A stretch of 64,000 bases of DNA from Coniella vitis. Taxonomy: Eukaryota > Ascomycota > Sordariomycetes > Diaporthales > Schizoparmaceae. The stretch is taken from assembly GCA_011317545.1 (NCBI GenBank), contig WUJK01000008.1, forward strand, positions 1,302,001 through 1,366,000. The letters run 5' to 3'. Below, piece by piece: positions 23,958 to 36,021 of this stretch. The position numbers and the translations under genes are program-made. Under the pieces are notes generated by a model that worked only from the letters and a program-made list of their open reading frames with translations, had not been told where the DNA came from and ran no database searches. Positions within the stretch are counted from its first letter, which is position 1; the number at the start of each line of letters is the position of its first letter.

Positions 23958-24828
23958 ATGAAGCTCATTGTGGCTGGTGGGACTGGCTTCACGGCTGCCG
24001 AGGTCATCAAGCAAGCCGTGCAGCTGGACGAGATCACTTCGCTCATTGTCCTGGCTCGCAAGGCAGTGCCTCTGCCTGGCGGTCCTGGTGCGTCAAAGGT
24101 CGAGACAGTCATTATCAAGGACTACGAAGAGTACTCCGATGAGGCCAAGGCCAGTTTTACAGGGGCAGATGCATGCATCTGGTAAGAGAGAAAGAAGTTG
24201 TCGCGACCAAACCAAGCCCGTCTCATGATAGCAGGCAACTGACGATAGAGTCCAGGACGGTAGCCATTACGCCCATGAAGGCGAGGAGCCTCGACCCAGT
24301 TGAGGTGCAGCGAGTCTGCCAGACATGCACTCTGGCTGGACTTCAGGCCATATGGGATGCCAAACCTTCCAACCCATTCCGTTTCCTATACATGAGCGCA
24401 GACGGGCTGCCACAGAATACCAGCCAGCGGCCCTACTTCTTGCCCGATTACAAATTGATGAGGGCAAGTCTCGTCACATCTCCCAGGCGTTTGCAGCAAC
24501 TTGTGTCAGCGAGCTCATGATTGTCGGGGCACAGGTCGAAACGGAAAACTTGGTGCGCGAGTTTGCGGCAAAGCATGCAAACGACGGATTCGAGCTCTGC
24601 ATCGCACAGCCAGGCTTGATCACGGCTGAAGGCATGCTGTGGCAAGCAGTGCGCTTGGTAAACGTGATACCTGGACTGAGCAGCGTGGCCATGAATATCA
24701 CACGCAGCCAGCTGACGGCGGCGATGCTGAATCAAATCATCGAGGGCTTCGACAAGCGAGTGCTGAAGAACGTGGAACTAGCGCGGATTGGTCAGACGGT
24801 CCTGAAGGCGAGAAAGACGTCGGGCTAA
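23958..24828 (+). CDS. NAD(P)-binding Rossmann protein (NmrA/HTATIP2-like)
   Basis: Join 23958..24181, 24256..24463, 24535..24828; 241 aa. The N-terminus MKLIVAGGTGFTAAEVIKQA carries the GGTGFTA (GxxGxxG-type) dinucleotide-binding loop of atypical short-chain dehydrogenases. Intron 1 (GTAAGA to CAG) rebuilds Trp75. For intron 2 the only frame-preserving choice I found is GCAAGT to CACAG (71 nt), a GC-AG intron giving LMR-VETENLVREF. No GT donor near the break keeps frame, except one that would leave an implausible 29-nt intron. The catalytic YxxxK appears as PDYKLMR. It may be an oxidoreductase or a redox sensor. A frame-breaking mutation is the alternative to the GC donor. Confidence 0.78.
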
Positions 24829-25855
24829 TTTGCGGAGTGCGGAGAACAGTTGTCTGTGTTGTATTGCCCGGTTGATATTCCCAGCTGTGTGGCGGCCTTT
24901 GTTTTGTTTTGTTTGTTTTGTTTTTGGCTTTTGGGTGGCCTTATCAACAAGATTGAAATGGCTACGTTTCAGGAATTTTGCAGGCGAGCGCCCTATCCCT
25001 GTCTGCCCACCTGGTGGGTTCCGTGGCGGGGTCGCAACGGGCCACTGTTGTCACAAAGGCCAGGCGCTATCCCTGGGGCCGCCGGGACGGTAGTTGCCTA
25101 AGCTGCACCCTGGCGGCCTGTCATTTGCGCTTACATGGTAGAGTTAGGCGGGTATAGTAGCCTGAGTGGGGACATGAGATGCCAAATCAGCAGTACCTAG
25201 GTATCTATACCACAGTCGGTACGTACTTTGCAGGAATGTCGAGAGCTCTGTTGAAATGGCTTCTTTCTCAAACCACACTACATAGTATACAAATATAATG
25301 CAAGTAGTACTTTTCGTGCTATCCAAACAGCTTGCAAGGAGAGAGAGCTTACCTAGGTATCCACAGTATAGCCTCACTTAACGGCTTCAGAACAGGTGCT
25401 CGGTCGCATTGGGAAATTGGCCGCGAGCATGGAACCCTCCTAGCATGTCAAGCTCCACAGTGGCATGCCTGCTCTCCCCGTGTGTACAGTAACCTGTAGG
25501 GAAAGAACTCTCCAGCGCACCCGAAGACCAGCCTGGAGCCTGGGGCAAGATGAGATGAGCAATCAATTTTCTTCAGCATCCAGTTTAAATTGCCAAAGCC
25601 TGGTCGTTCGCGCCGTGGCACCCCTCGCTTTGGGTGATAGTACGCGCCGTCAGTCCGCTCGTCTCTTCACCTCGAGGCGCTGCTCACTGCGGACGCATCC
25701 GTCCAGTTCTGCTTCCTCGCCGCGGGCGATGTCATAGCCCGCCGTTCTCGCGCCAGCAGCACGTCGTTGACTCTAGCTTGCCGCTCCCAGGCTCGAAAGT
25801 TGCTCCAAGGACACAGACTTTCCGATAAGCTTCACACCACTCGACAGGAGCTGCG
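24829..25855. other. intergenic, no supported gene
   Basis: Contains two copies of the palindrome TACCTAGGTA (25194-25203 and 25350-25359). The right part should include the promoter of the LRR gene. Confidence 0.55.
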
Positions 25856-28818
25856 ATGGAGGAACACAAGCCACTGGGTGCCAAGTCTGGCCTTCCACGG
25901 CCCATGTCGCGTCTACCTGCGCCCAAATCTGCGAATACAATTCGACGCACTCCCTCCAAGACGGGTCTGTCTGGACTTATACCGCCAGCAGCAGGCCCAG
26001 CAGCCACAAGCGAATGCAGCGAAACTAGAGCCCCTCGGCTACGTCCAGCGGCATCGAAAGAACGTCTTTCATCCGCTCCATCCTTGAGCAGAAGCACATT
26101 TGGCGGTATTCCCGCCCCAGCAGCCACAACAGCCGCGAAACCTGCAACTTCGTCGATCCCTGGCGCTGCCAGGACCCTCCCCAGACCGAGACCAGTTTCC
26201 AGCCTTCCAACTGCGCATTGCCAGCCCTCGGTCCCACGGCCATCCGCTCTCAACAACGGCTTTTCACGACTACCTCGAGATCAGCTGGGCAGTCTCCCTG
26301 AACAAGAGCCTCTTCGCGATCGCCAACCCTCCTACGCCTCCTCCTCCTCCTCGTCGAAGCTCCCCGGTTTAAGAAAGAGACCCTCATCACAATGGATCTC
26401 TGCCACGCAGTTGACACGAAACCGAACGCCGAGCATCACAAATACAACGAGTGACGATGTAGCGGGCGACGCACAATCCCAGACCAGCCCTGTGGACGAG
26501 CCTGCAGCCGGTGGTGACAACAAGCCACGCCCTTCTCTGGCGGAAAGAACCATGGAAACACTATCACATCTGTCTCCTGCTCCAGCCCTTCGACCCCGGA
26601 CCTCAAGTTCCAATTTCTTCGAACTTGACCCATTTGGAGCCAATTCAAGACCAGCTAGTAGGCGCGCCTCGCGACCACCCTCCAGCCTGCGCTCCGAAAG
26701 CTCCAATCCTTCCCAGCGACGGGCGCTTAGTAGGCCTGGGTCCAGCTGCGGTCCTGGTCACAACAATGGTCAGAACGTGACTCTACATAGTCCCTTGGGC
26801 CCGCATTCGTCTACAGTTGACGATGCGTCTGCACGAGGCAGAACAATGGGAACACGCATGAGAACACCCTCCAAAACAGGAGCTTCCGGGAACTTGCGCA
26901 GTCAACTGGCGACACCCTCAGCCTTGCGGTTGCCTCGGTCTAGAACACCAAGTGTCGACAACTCGAACGCTGACCCAACGTCTCCTACCGGTTTCAAGGG
27001 AGCTACAGGTCGTCCTCTGCAGCTCAGGCCTTCGCCAAACGCCGTGTTCAAGAAGTCATCTGCTCCCACTCTTAAGAAACCGGTCGCGCCGTCATTGACA
27101 CCAAGAAAAGGCTCCATCACTTCTCAAAAGTCGTCGACCACGGCATCGGGAGAAGATGCGACGTTTTCTGTATCATCGCCCAAGTCTACCCAGACAGCCC
27201 TTTCTGGGGCCGAATCACCGCCCCAGTTCAAGAAATCGTCAGCGGTGCTTCGAGAGCAAATTGCCAGGGCAAAGGCAGCCAAGCGTGTAGCGAACCAGCA
27301 GAAACCCGCACAGGAACGTGATGCTTCGTATGATGGAGAGCCCGAAACGCCAGTGATTCCTACAGATAACACCTTCGATTTCGGTCTGACAGATGACCCT
27401 TTCAATAGCAAGCGTGACGCATCTTCAGCGTCCAAGGTCCTGCAATCGCGTGTTGCCGCGGCCAGGACGAGCGGCAGACTCAACATTGCTGCTCTAGGAC
27501 TGAAAGAGATACCGGCTGAAGTCAAGAATATGTACCGCCTGGAGTCGATTGGGACGCACGATGGCAGTTGGGCTGAGAGCGTAGACCTCACAAGATTTGT
27601 GGCTGCGGATAACGAGTTGGAAATGATTGACGAAAGCTTGTTCCCCGATGCCGCTCTGGAAGAGCTTGCCGAGGATGATGACTTTGAGGGTCTATTGTTC
27701 GGAGGCTTGGAAACCCTTGACCTACACGGTAACATGCTCATCAGCTTGCCGCCGGGTCTGAGGCGGCTAACGTTGCTAACGTCTCTGAATCTCGTGAGTA
27801 CAATGATACGTAGAGATGTATCACAGCAAACTAACGGATGAAACAGTCCTCCAACCGACTTGCCAACAATTGTCTGGATACCATTTCCCAAATTAGTCCC
27901 CTCAGAGATCTCAAGCTTGGTGGCAATCTGCTCTGGGGCACCCTGGAACCAGGCTTTGGCCGCCTTGCCAACCTGGAGATACTCGATCTGCATGGGAATA
28001 ACCTCCAGAATCTGCCGACCGCTTTTGCTGAGCTTCAACGTCTTCGGATTCTCAACTTGGCCGAAAACAATTTCGAGACTCTACCATTCCATATCCTCAC
28101 CTTGCTACCGCTGAGGGAGCTCAATGCGCGCAAGAACAAGTTATCTGGCGTTTTGATTGAAGATGGAGTTGATACCATGTCTACACTACAAACTCTTGAT
28201 GTTTCATCAAACCAGCTTACCGCCATAAACCGACCCAACAGTGCCCTTGCAATGCCGGCACTCACGCAGTTGTGCGTTTCGATGAACCGCATTCAGGCAT
28301 TGCCAGACGTTTCGTCCTGGCTCGAACTGACGACGCTCTCTGCGGATGAAAATAGCATCAATGCTTTGCCTGACGGGTTTGCAAACCTGGAGATGCTCAG
28401 ACATGCAGACTTTTCGAGCAACGATATTCGCACAATCCCCGCAGAGATCGCACGCATGGATCGCCTTACTATGCTCCGCCTGAGCGGCAATCCACTGCGA
28501 GACAAAAAGTTTGTGTCGGCCACTATCGAAGAGTTGAAAGAAATGCTAGAGGCGCGATTGCAACCCCCCTCTGCGGCATTGGATGGCAGCTTTGACGATG
28601 GAAAAGGGCTGATTGCTGAGGCTATCACCAGTGACGAGGCCAACGTATTGGAGACCTCTTTTGAGCCGTCTTCGAGGTGTCAATCTGGTTGGGGTCACGA
28701 TGATGACGATAGAACTGATACGGACTACTTCGCTACGCCGCCTACCTCGATGCCTGGATCGCCTCCGCATGCGCAGACCACGCCTAGTGTTCCCTCGTGG
28801 TTTGCGCCAACGAGCTAA
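25856..28818 (+). CDS. leucine-rich repeat protein (LRRC40-like)
   Basis: Join 25856..27793, 27847..28818; 969 aa. Residues 1 to about 530 are Ser/Pro/Arg-rich and disordered, with short TPSKTG-like repeats. A block RTSGRLNIAALGLKEIPAEV marks the start of the LRR domain and resembles the first repeat of LRRC40-type proteins. At least eight LRRs of the LxxLxLxxNxL type follow, to about residue 875 (for example LRDLKLGGNLLWG, LEILDLHGNNLQNLP, LTMLRLSGNPLRD). An acidic tail (DDDDRTDTDYF) ends the protein. The 53-nt phase-0 intron (GTGAGT to CAG) falls inside a repeat and its removal restores LTSLNLSSNRLANN. Probably a cytosolic or nuclear scaffold for protein interactions; partner unknown. Confidence 0.9.
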
Positions 28819-28862
28819 TAAAACGTTCAAAGAATTATCAAAGAAGATTCAAACAGAGCAGC

Positions 28863-28898
<36 letters not shown>
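28863..28898 (+). repeat. (TA)n dinucleotide repeat
   Basis: About 17 TA units, with one interruption, roughly 45 bp past the LRR gene stop, so probably in its 3' UTR or just beyond. Confidence 0.9.
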
Positions 28899-28901
<3 letters not shown>

Positions 28902-29772
28902 CCCAAGGACATCCATTGGTCTGGAGCGGCCGCTAAACTGCGACCTCGTTTCCAAATCGCTTGAACCCCGAACTAATCATTCGGGGACATGTCTCGGGCG
29001 GTATCTCTCTCTCCACGTAACAAACGCCATTGCTAGCTTTTGAATATTCAATACACACACAGACACACACACACACACAAAGCTTTGTCCCGACTCTGCC
29101 CAACAGACCTTTGTACGTTCACATGGTAGACTGAGCCTATAAAAGTGAGCGTCTGCCTTCATCACGGTATTGTAGCACCAGGGGTGAACGAGGCTAACAG
29201 GGGCTATCAAGCTGCAATGTCACCTCATCTAAACCGAAGACAGTTTAACCTCATTTTGCCCCTTCCCCGCCAATTTCCCCACATTCTCCAGTGCGCGCAA
29301 ATAGGATAGCATAGCCGTTGAGCCGAGGCACTACTATGTAGAGTATTACTATGCAATGATGTACTAAACAGGGAAGCTCACCGCAGCTTGGACAAGTCCA
29401 AAAGTCAACCAACAAGCAACAGCGACAGCTACGCGCACAAGAAGAAAAAGAAGAAAAACCCACAATCTCGGTCCAGACTGTACCGGATCTCTGCCAAGGC
29501 GAATGAAGCTAATGCCTGCGTTGCATGGGTGTGGGATTCTTGGCTAGCTACGGAAGAACTTGTGGACGGTGGGAAAACTCTCAGCCACGTTTGTGGTCCT
29601 TTTTTACGTTGAATCCTGTGGTGGTCTTTCTTTTCCTTTTGCCTGTGCCTTGCGCATACTATACGTTCGTCTGAAGTTGTATGCTTGTATTCATTCCCGT
29701 GTGGGGTTGATGCTCGCTAAGTACATGCGATGGAATGGTGCCACTGGCACCCAGGATCCTGCATCTAGCTGG

Positions 29773-29844
29773 AGAGAAAGGAAGAAAGAAAGAGAAAGGA
29801 AGAAAGAAAGAGAAAGGAAGAAAGAAAGAGAAAGGAAGAAAGAA
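29773..29844 (+). repeat. 18-bp minisatellite, four exact copies
   Basis: The unit agagaaaggaagaaagaa repeats four times without change and is followed by a partial unit. It is a purine-only strand. No ORF of interest uses it. Confidence 0.9.
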
Positions 29845-30027
29845 AGAGAGAAGAGACTCCGATCGTCCAATCATATTGTCTTGTCTTGTATTTGAATGAT
29901 GGCAAGGATGAGATGAGAGATGGGCATATGGGCATGGGCATGGGGGACTGTGGGTTGGCTCGGTTGTACGAATGGCTGGATTGCCTGATATCATATGACA
30001 TATGACGATGATGAAGACTTCTTCATA

Positions 30028-30037
30028 CATATAAAAA
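30028..30037 (+). promoter_or_regulatory. TATA-like element of the GH35 gene
   Basis: CATATAAAAA lies about 190 bp upstream of the GH35 start codon, followed by GGGCCC. A plausible core promoter; function inferred from motif and position only. Confidence 0.45.
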
Positions 30038-30224
30038 GGGCCCTTTGGTGTCTCTTCTCTTTCCACAGAGACGGCCGAGTTCTCCTGCTCTCGTGTCGAG
30101 CCCGCCAACTGACGTGAACTGGCGCGCACACGACGACGACACCTTTTCCTGGCTCCCTCCTTCGTGCCTGATGAGCGAGTGAGCACACTCATAATTGGAG
30201 TCAAGTCATATCGTGTTTATCACT

Positions 30225-33200
30225 ATGCTCGTCTCCAAGACGCTTGCGCTGGGGTGGGCGTTTGCTGCTGCCGGTCTATGCCAGGCACAGAATACCACTG
30301 AGTGGCCTCTCCACACAGATGGGTTGACAGACTTGGTACAATGGTATGTTGTTGCTGCCGTGCTCTCTCCTCTTGTCGTTGGTGGGCATAGTGTCTGATG
30401 TTGCAAAATGTGTTGTGGTGATATAGGGATCATTATAGTTTTATTGTCAATGGAGAGAGACTCTTTGTCTTTTCCGGAGAGGTATGTCAGCTTCTCACAC
30501 GAGAGATGGAGATATGTATACTGATCTTGCTCTGCTTCAGTTCCACTATTGGCGAATTCCAGTGTGCGTATCGTGAAGGATCCGATCTGTGTCACGCAGT
30601 GAGACGACTGTAGCTGATCACTGTATAGTCCCGAGCTCTGGCAAGACTTGCTGGAAAAGGTCAAGGCCGCTGGGTGAGTTTCTCCATACTTGAGATCTCT
30701 GGTTTGGTTCCGGTGTACGAGCATCGACTCACATGTTTTCTAGTTTCAATGCCTTCTCGATCTATGGACACTGGGGCTACCACGCCCCCTCCGCCACGAC
30801 AGTCGATTTCACTACTGGCGCACACAATTTTACTAGCATTTTCGACATTGCAAAGCAGCTGGGCCTCTATGTTCTCGTCCGTCCGGGGTACGCAACTCCA
30901 ACGTCCATGGACTCTCGCCATGTGCCGCTATGGAGTCCGCGATACTGACATGGCATGCTTTCCCTAGGCCCTATGTCAACGCCGAAAGCTCAGGAGGAGG
31001 CTTCCCCTTGTGGGTGACAACGGGAGCCTACGGCACCCTCCGCAACGACGATCCCCGCTACACAGAAGCCTGGACCCCGTACTGGACCAATATCTCGCAG
31101 GCCATTGCGCCGCACCTCATCACCAAGGGCGGCAACGTGATCCTCTTCCAGGTCGAGAACGAGCTGGGCGAGCAGTGGACCGACATTGACGCGAGAACGC
31201 CCGATGTGCCCGTCGACAACTACATGGCGCTTCTCGAAGCGAGCGCGCGCGCGAACGGCATCGACATCCCGCTGACGCACAATGACCCCAACATGAACTC
31301 GTACAGCTGGAGCAAGGATTTCAGCAATGCCACGGGCAACGTGGATGTCGTTGGCCTGGACAGCTACCCGAGCTGCTGGTCGTGCGACTTGTCGGTGTGC
31401 ACGACGACGAACGGGCCGTATGTTGCGTACGAGACGGTTGACTATGACGAGTACTTTGCGAGTTTCTCGCCGACGCAGCCCAACTACTTGCCCGAGTTCC
31501 AGGGTGGAAGGTGAGTGGAGGATTCTGGTCATCTGGTGCTCTTTCCTAGCATCAAGATTCTGCAAAATGGCTGAACCAACCGCAACAATCCAGCTACAAC
31601 CCCTGGGGCGGGCCGGAAGGCGGCTGTCCCCAAGACCTCAGCGTCGACTTTGTCAACATGTTCTACCGCAACCTCATTTACCAGCGCGTCACGGCCGTCT
31701 CGCTCTACATGTTCTACGGCGGCACCAACTGGGGCTGGCTGGCGGCGCCTGTTGTGGCCACGAGCTACGACTACTCGTCCCCCGTCAGCGAGAACCGCAT
31801 CATTGGCGACAAGTACTACGAAACCAAGCTCCTGACCATGTTTACGCGCGTGGCCAGGGACCTCGCCCACACGGACAATGTCTGGAGCGGACCGGGGCTC
31901 GCGAGCAGCGCGGCCATCAACACGTCGGCGCTGTACAATGACGCGTCGGGCGCGCGCTTCTATGTTGTCATGCACGGCGAGTCGACGTCGAGCGCGGTCG
32001 ACTCGTTTACGCTGGCGGTGAACACCTCGAGCGGCGCGCTGACGGTGCCGCAGTATGGAGGCGCCATCACCATCAACGGCCACCAGGCCAAGATCCTGCC
32101 GACAGACTTCAGGTTTGGCAGCAAGAATCTGCTGTATTCGACGGCTGAGGTGCTCACGTACTCGGTGATTGACGGCAAGGAGGTGCTTGCTGTGTGGGTG
32201 CCCGCTGGCGAGGCTGGCGAGCTTGTCATTGAGGGTGTTGGCTCCGCCAAGCTGGCCAAATCGTCGCTGTCGTCCAACAGCTCGTCCTCGTCGACGACTG
32301 CGGTCAGCATTGTTCCCGGCAACTCGAGCGTCGCCATCAACTTTGCGCAGACTTCTGGGCAGACGATTGTGGATCTGGCTGATGGGTCGCGTGTGGTGAT
32401 TCTCGATCGCAACGCCGCCTATCTCTTCTGGGCGCCCAGCCTTGGAAACGACCCCAGGTACCCTGAGAATGACACAGGTAAGCAGCCCTCTGATGCGACA
32501 TCTGGTTCTTGGTACACCCTTCATATACACTGACGCTCGTGGAAACACGCAGTCCTCGTCCAGGGCCCGTACCTCGTCCGCTCCGCGAGCATCTCCCACT
32601 CGACGCTCGCACTCACAGGCGACATCGACAACTCGACCGAGCCGCTGACCATCTTTGCGCCCTCGGCTGTCTCGTCCGTCACCTGGAACGGCAACAAGCT
32701 CGACCTTGTGTCCAAGGACGGCAACGTTTTCACTGCGCACGTTCACGGCCCCAGGGCGTTTGCGCTGCCTTCTTTGGGCCCCTGGAAGTGGCACGACAGC
32801 TTGCCCGAGATCCAGGCAAACTACACCACATCTGCAACGACTTGGATCAGTGCGTGTCCTCTTGCCTCTTCTTCCGGACTTCTGAGAGAGCGATTATCAG
32901 CTGACTCATCCTAACTACAGCCGCCAACATCGCAAACAGCAGCAACCCAACCCCGCCGGCCTCAAACAACCCCGTGCTCTACGTCGACGAGTACCACATT
33001 CACGTCGGCACGCACATCTACCGCGCCACATTCCCGAGTGCCTCGCAAACAGGCGTCTACCTCGACATCACAGGCGGCGACGCCTTTGGTTTCTCAGCCT
33101 GGCTCAACGGCGATTTCATTGGTTCGTTCCTCGGCGGCGCAAACACGGCTACGGGCAACCTGACGTTCTCCTTTGAGAATGCCACACTGGCTGCTGCTGC

Positions 33201-33951
33201 TGCTGGCAGCGAGAACATGCTCGTCGTTGTGATGGACAACTCGGGTCACGACGAAACAACCGGCGCCATCACCCCACGTGGCATCTACAACGCCACTCTT
33301 GTCGGCCCCGAGGACACGGCCTTCACCGAGTGGAAGATTGCCGGCACAGCCGGTCGCGAAAGCAACATCGACCCCATCCGCGGTCCCTACAACGAAGGCG
33401 GGCTGTGGGCTGAGCGCGTGGGCACGCATTTGCCAGGCTACCCCGAGGACGCAAGCTGGACTCGTGTCGACTCCTCCGCCGCCGCCGCCGCAGAAGCCGC
33501 CCCAAAGTCTAGCTCGTCAGAGGCGGCGAGGCTCGTTGTCCCCGGCGCGGGCATCCGCGTCTTCCGCAGCGTCGTTCCCCTTTCTGTCCCCGCCGGTCTC
33601 GACGTCTCCATCTCCTTCCTCTTCTCTTCGCCTGGCAACGGCAGCACGAGCAGCACCTTTGCGTCCGCGTACACGAACGAGCTGCGCGCGCTGCTGTTTG
33701 TCAATGGGTACCAGTACGGACGCTTCAACCCCTACATTGGCAACCAGGTCAACTTCCCCGTGCCGCCGGGAATCCTGAACTACAACGGGGACAACACGGT
33801 CACGGTGACGGTGTGGAGCCAGAGTGCGCAGGGAGTTGAAGTTGGTGTGGCTTGGGACCTTGAGTATGTGCATACGTCGGGCTATGATATGTCGTTTGAT
33901 GCTGGCTATTTGCGGCCTGGCTGGACAGAGGAGAGGTTGGCCTTTGCATAG
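30225..33951 (+). CDS. secreted beta-galactosidase, GH35
   Basis: Join 30225..30343, 30427..30481, 30541..30563, 30629..30673, 30744..30887, 30968..31510, 31594..32477, 32553..32849, 32921..33951; 1046 aa. Extracellular enzyme releasing terminal beta-galactose from plant cell-wall galactans and similar glycans. A signal peptide (MLVSKTLALGWAFAAAGLCQAQ) leads into the GH35 barrel. The spliced N-part reads SGEFHYWRIPVPELW, a family hallmark. Catalytic acid/base Glu194 lies in FQVENELG and nucleophile Glu305 in LPEFQGG. Downstream are FYGGTNWGW and the beta-rich domains usual in fungal enzymes of about 1000 aa. All eight introns keep frame. Five of the nine exons lie in the first 660 bp, including a 23-nt exon. 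Many NxS/T sites suggest glycosylation. Confidence 0.95.
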
Positions 33952-34132
33952 ATGGCCGTTGGGCCTTGTGGATGGTTGAATATTGCTGAGAAGAATGCTT
34001 CGTACTAATCTGTCTCCTGTTCATACTGCTCGTTTCTTATGCTGCTCCCTCCCGTCTTGATATGCTCGATGCCGTCTTTTCAACTTGCAACCTCATGGAC
34101 TTCAACATCTTCCATCCTCATCATCATCATCA

Positions 34133-35470
34133 TCAGTAAGCCAGCCCAGAGTCAGACGCCTCTCCCAACACACGTCCCAGGACCACAAGCACATCCCTCA
34201 GCACGCCCTCCAACCGATCAACAAACTCTTCCACATCCATCGTCGCATCCTCTGCCTTGCTTCCCACCTTGTCCTCCTTCTCCCTCTTCCCCTTCTTCTT
34301 CTTCTTCTTCCCATCCGTCGTTTTCCCAGCAAGTCGACCGACAAACTCCGCCTCACGCCGCAAGATCGCCCTTTCCGCCGCCCCCAGCATCATCTTCGAA
34401 GCCGAGTGCGAGTACTGCTGCTGCTGCTGCTGCTGCTGCTGCGGCGCGTTCGAGATGGTGGGGTCCGCGCGCGATACCAAGTGGCTGTGGACTTCGCCGA
34501 GCGCCTCGCGGCGGCCTGCATTGTGGGATGCCATGGCGCAGCTTCGAAGGAGGGGGCGCAGAGCGGTGATGCTACCTACACTGGCGGGTGTGGGTGTGGA
34601 TGTGGATGTGGTCGTCGTCGTCATTGGCGCCCTGCCGGCTGTGCTCCAGGGCAGAGGCGGCGGCGGCGGCGGCGGCGGCGGAGAGAGGTACGTGCCAAGA
34701 CGTGTCTGGAGCACCGAGAGCTCCGCCAGGGCTTTCTGCACGCGCAGAACGGCGTCTTGCTTGTACTTTTCCTGCTCATTGACATCGACATTGACATTGA
34801 CATTGACACCGGCGCTGGCGTTGGCGTTGGTGTTGGTAGTGGTGGTGGTGGTGGCATTGCCTGCTGCGTTGCGTGCCTCGCTTGCCAGCCCGAAATGGGC
34901 GTCCTCTTGTGCCTCTAGCACCGTGCCCATCGTAGCTGCTCTCCTCTTCCTCGTCATCATCATCATCATCGTCATCACTACGCCGTTTGACTCGAGAGCA
35001 TACACACCTTCTCCCCGGTCCGTCTCTTTTGCGTTCGCTGGTTCCCCTCCAGAGACAAACGCCCGGTACACGACGGCACCAGGACACGCAACAAGGCGCC
35101 CTCCCTCATCCTCACCACCTCGTCCACTCCCGCCTTCTGCGCTGCCGCTGCCGCTGCCGCCACTGGCAATTTCAGAGAGATAGTGCCGCCACGAAGTCCA
35201 CTTGCGTGGTGGTACGTGGGGCGCGGGATGGCTTGGGAGCATGGGGTAGGGATGCGAGCGAAGGGCGGGCGGCCCAGGGCGGCGGAATGGTGGGCTTGGG
35301 AGAGGGGGCGGCGTCGCTGGGGGCGAGACGGTCGAGACGGTCGAGACGGAGTGGAGGCGGGAGCGGGTTGACGGTGCGGTTTGGGAAGCACTCGTGCTGG
35401 TGGTGGTGGTGTTGTTGGGGGGATTCTGAGTGGTGTAGGTGTTGGTGCCGTGAGGACTGGAGCACGCCAT
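34133..35470 (-). CDS. uncharacterised low-complexity protein
   Basis: Single exon, 445 aa from the ATG at 35470 (MACSSPHGTNTYTT); the frame stays open to 35650. I do not recognise it. The N-terminal third is Ser/Thr/Pro-rich. The segment PPRKWTSWRHYLSEIASGG looks ordered, followed by Asn/Val repeats, a coiled stretch (NEQEKYKQDAVLRVQKALAEL), polyproline and polyglutamine. The C-terminus (AERAILRREAEFVGRLAGKT, then a Lys run, then MDVEEFVDRLEGVLRDVLVVLGRV) is helical and could be the conserved core. Open frames of up to 308 codons also run on the opposite strand because the DNA is repetitive. I prefer the minus strand for its signal-like ordered segments. Probably intracellular; no signal peptide or membrane helix. 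Confidence 0.6.
   Translation of the reverse strand: MACSSPHGTNTYTTQNPPNNTTTTSTSASQTAPSTRSRLHSVSTVSTVSPPATPPPLPSPPFRRPGPPALRSHPYPMLPSHPAPHVPPRKWTSWRHYLSEIASGGSGSGSAEGGSGRGGEDEGGRLVACPGAVVYRAFVSGGEPANAKETDRGEGVYALESNGVVMTMMMMMTRKRRAATMGTVLEAQEDAHFGLASEARNAAGNATTTTTTNTNANASAGVNVNVNVDVNEQEKYKQDAVLRVQKALAELSVLQTRLGTYLSPPPPPPPPPLPWSTAGRAPMTTTTTSTSTPTPASVGSITALRPLLRSCAMASHNAGRREALGEVHSHLVSRADPTISNAPQQQQQQQQQYSHSASKMMLGAAERAILRREAEFVGRLAGKTTDGKKKKKKGKREKEDKVGSKAEDATMDVEEFVDRLEGVLRDVLVVLGRVLGEASDSGLAY
34416..34442 (-). repeat. trinucleotide repeat encoding polyglutamine
   Basis: (CTG)n on the plus strand, reading as CAG and nine glutamines in the minus-strand gene. Confidence 0.85.
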
Positions 35471-36021
35471 GGTGCTTTGACGGTGGTGGTGGTGTGGTCG
35501 TGGTTTTTGAGAGGCGGGTTGATAAGTCGATGTTTGGTTATCTTGGTGGATGAGGACTCTCGCGGTCTTGGAAAGGGACCAAGCAGCACAGATGTTCTTG
35601 GAAATTATCGTGCGAGGAGTAAAGAGTGACCTTTCTCGGACAGAGTGCATATAAAGTAGACAGCCAGCGAGACGTGCATATTGATTTGAATATCTGGTTA
35701 TAAATCTTCACTCCTAAGCTAACAGCTCTCTTGTTCCCAGCTGATGATGGAAACACCACTGTCAGCCAAGGTCAGCAGGATACGCAACGTCTTTGTTCTG
35801 CCCTTGATATGTCCGTTCGCTTCTACCACATTGCCTTGCAACTGCATCTTCCCTTGTTGTATTCTGATACACTCCTGCATAATACAAGTCTCTTCTCTTT
35901 CATCATAGGCAGTGCCCAATACAACCACTTGATCCTGCTAATGCCGGCTTTACTCACCGTAACCTGAGACGAAAAAGGCAAAGCCAGAAGCAAGGAAAAT
36001 GTTGACCAAATCCTAGGGCTT
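35471..36021. other. intergenic, no supported gene
   Basis: Promoter side of the low-complexity gene and 3' side of the cytochrome b561 gene. Nothing else is recognised. Confidence 0.5.

Larger units (their letters stand above)
28819..30224. other. intergenic with simple repeats
   Basis: Holds an (AT)n tract, a short (CA)n tract (about 29051-29079) and an 18-bp minisatellite. The last 200 bp form the GH35 promoter. No gene supported. Confidence 0.65.

Noticed and set aside
31529..32794. 421-codon open frame on the minus strand inside the GH35 gene
   Set aside because: It is Arg-rich, has no domain and mirrors GC-biased third positions of the GH35 exons and introns; a shadow frame.
34257..35183. 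308-codon open frame on the plus strand opposite the low-complexity gene
   Set aside because: It consists of runs of Cys, Val, Leu and Ser produced by reading repeats antisense; the minus-strand product has ordered, conserved-looking segments.
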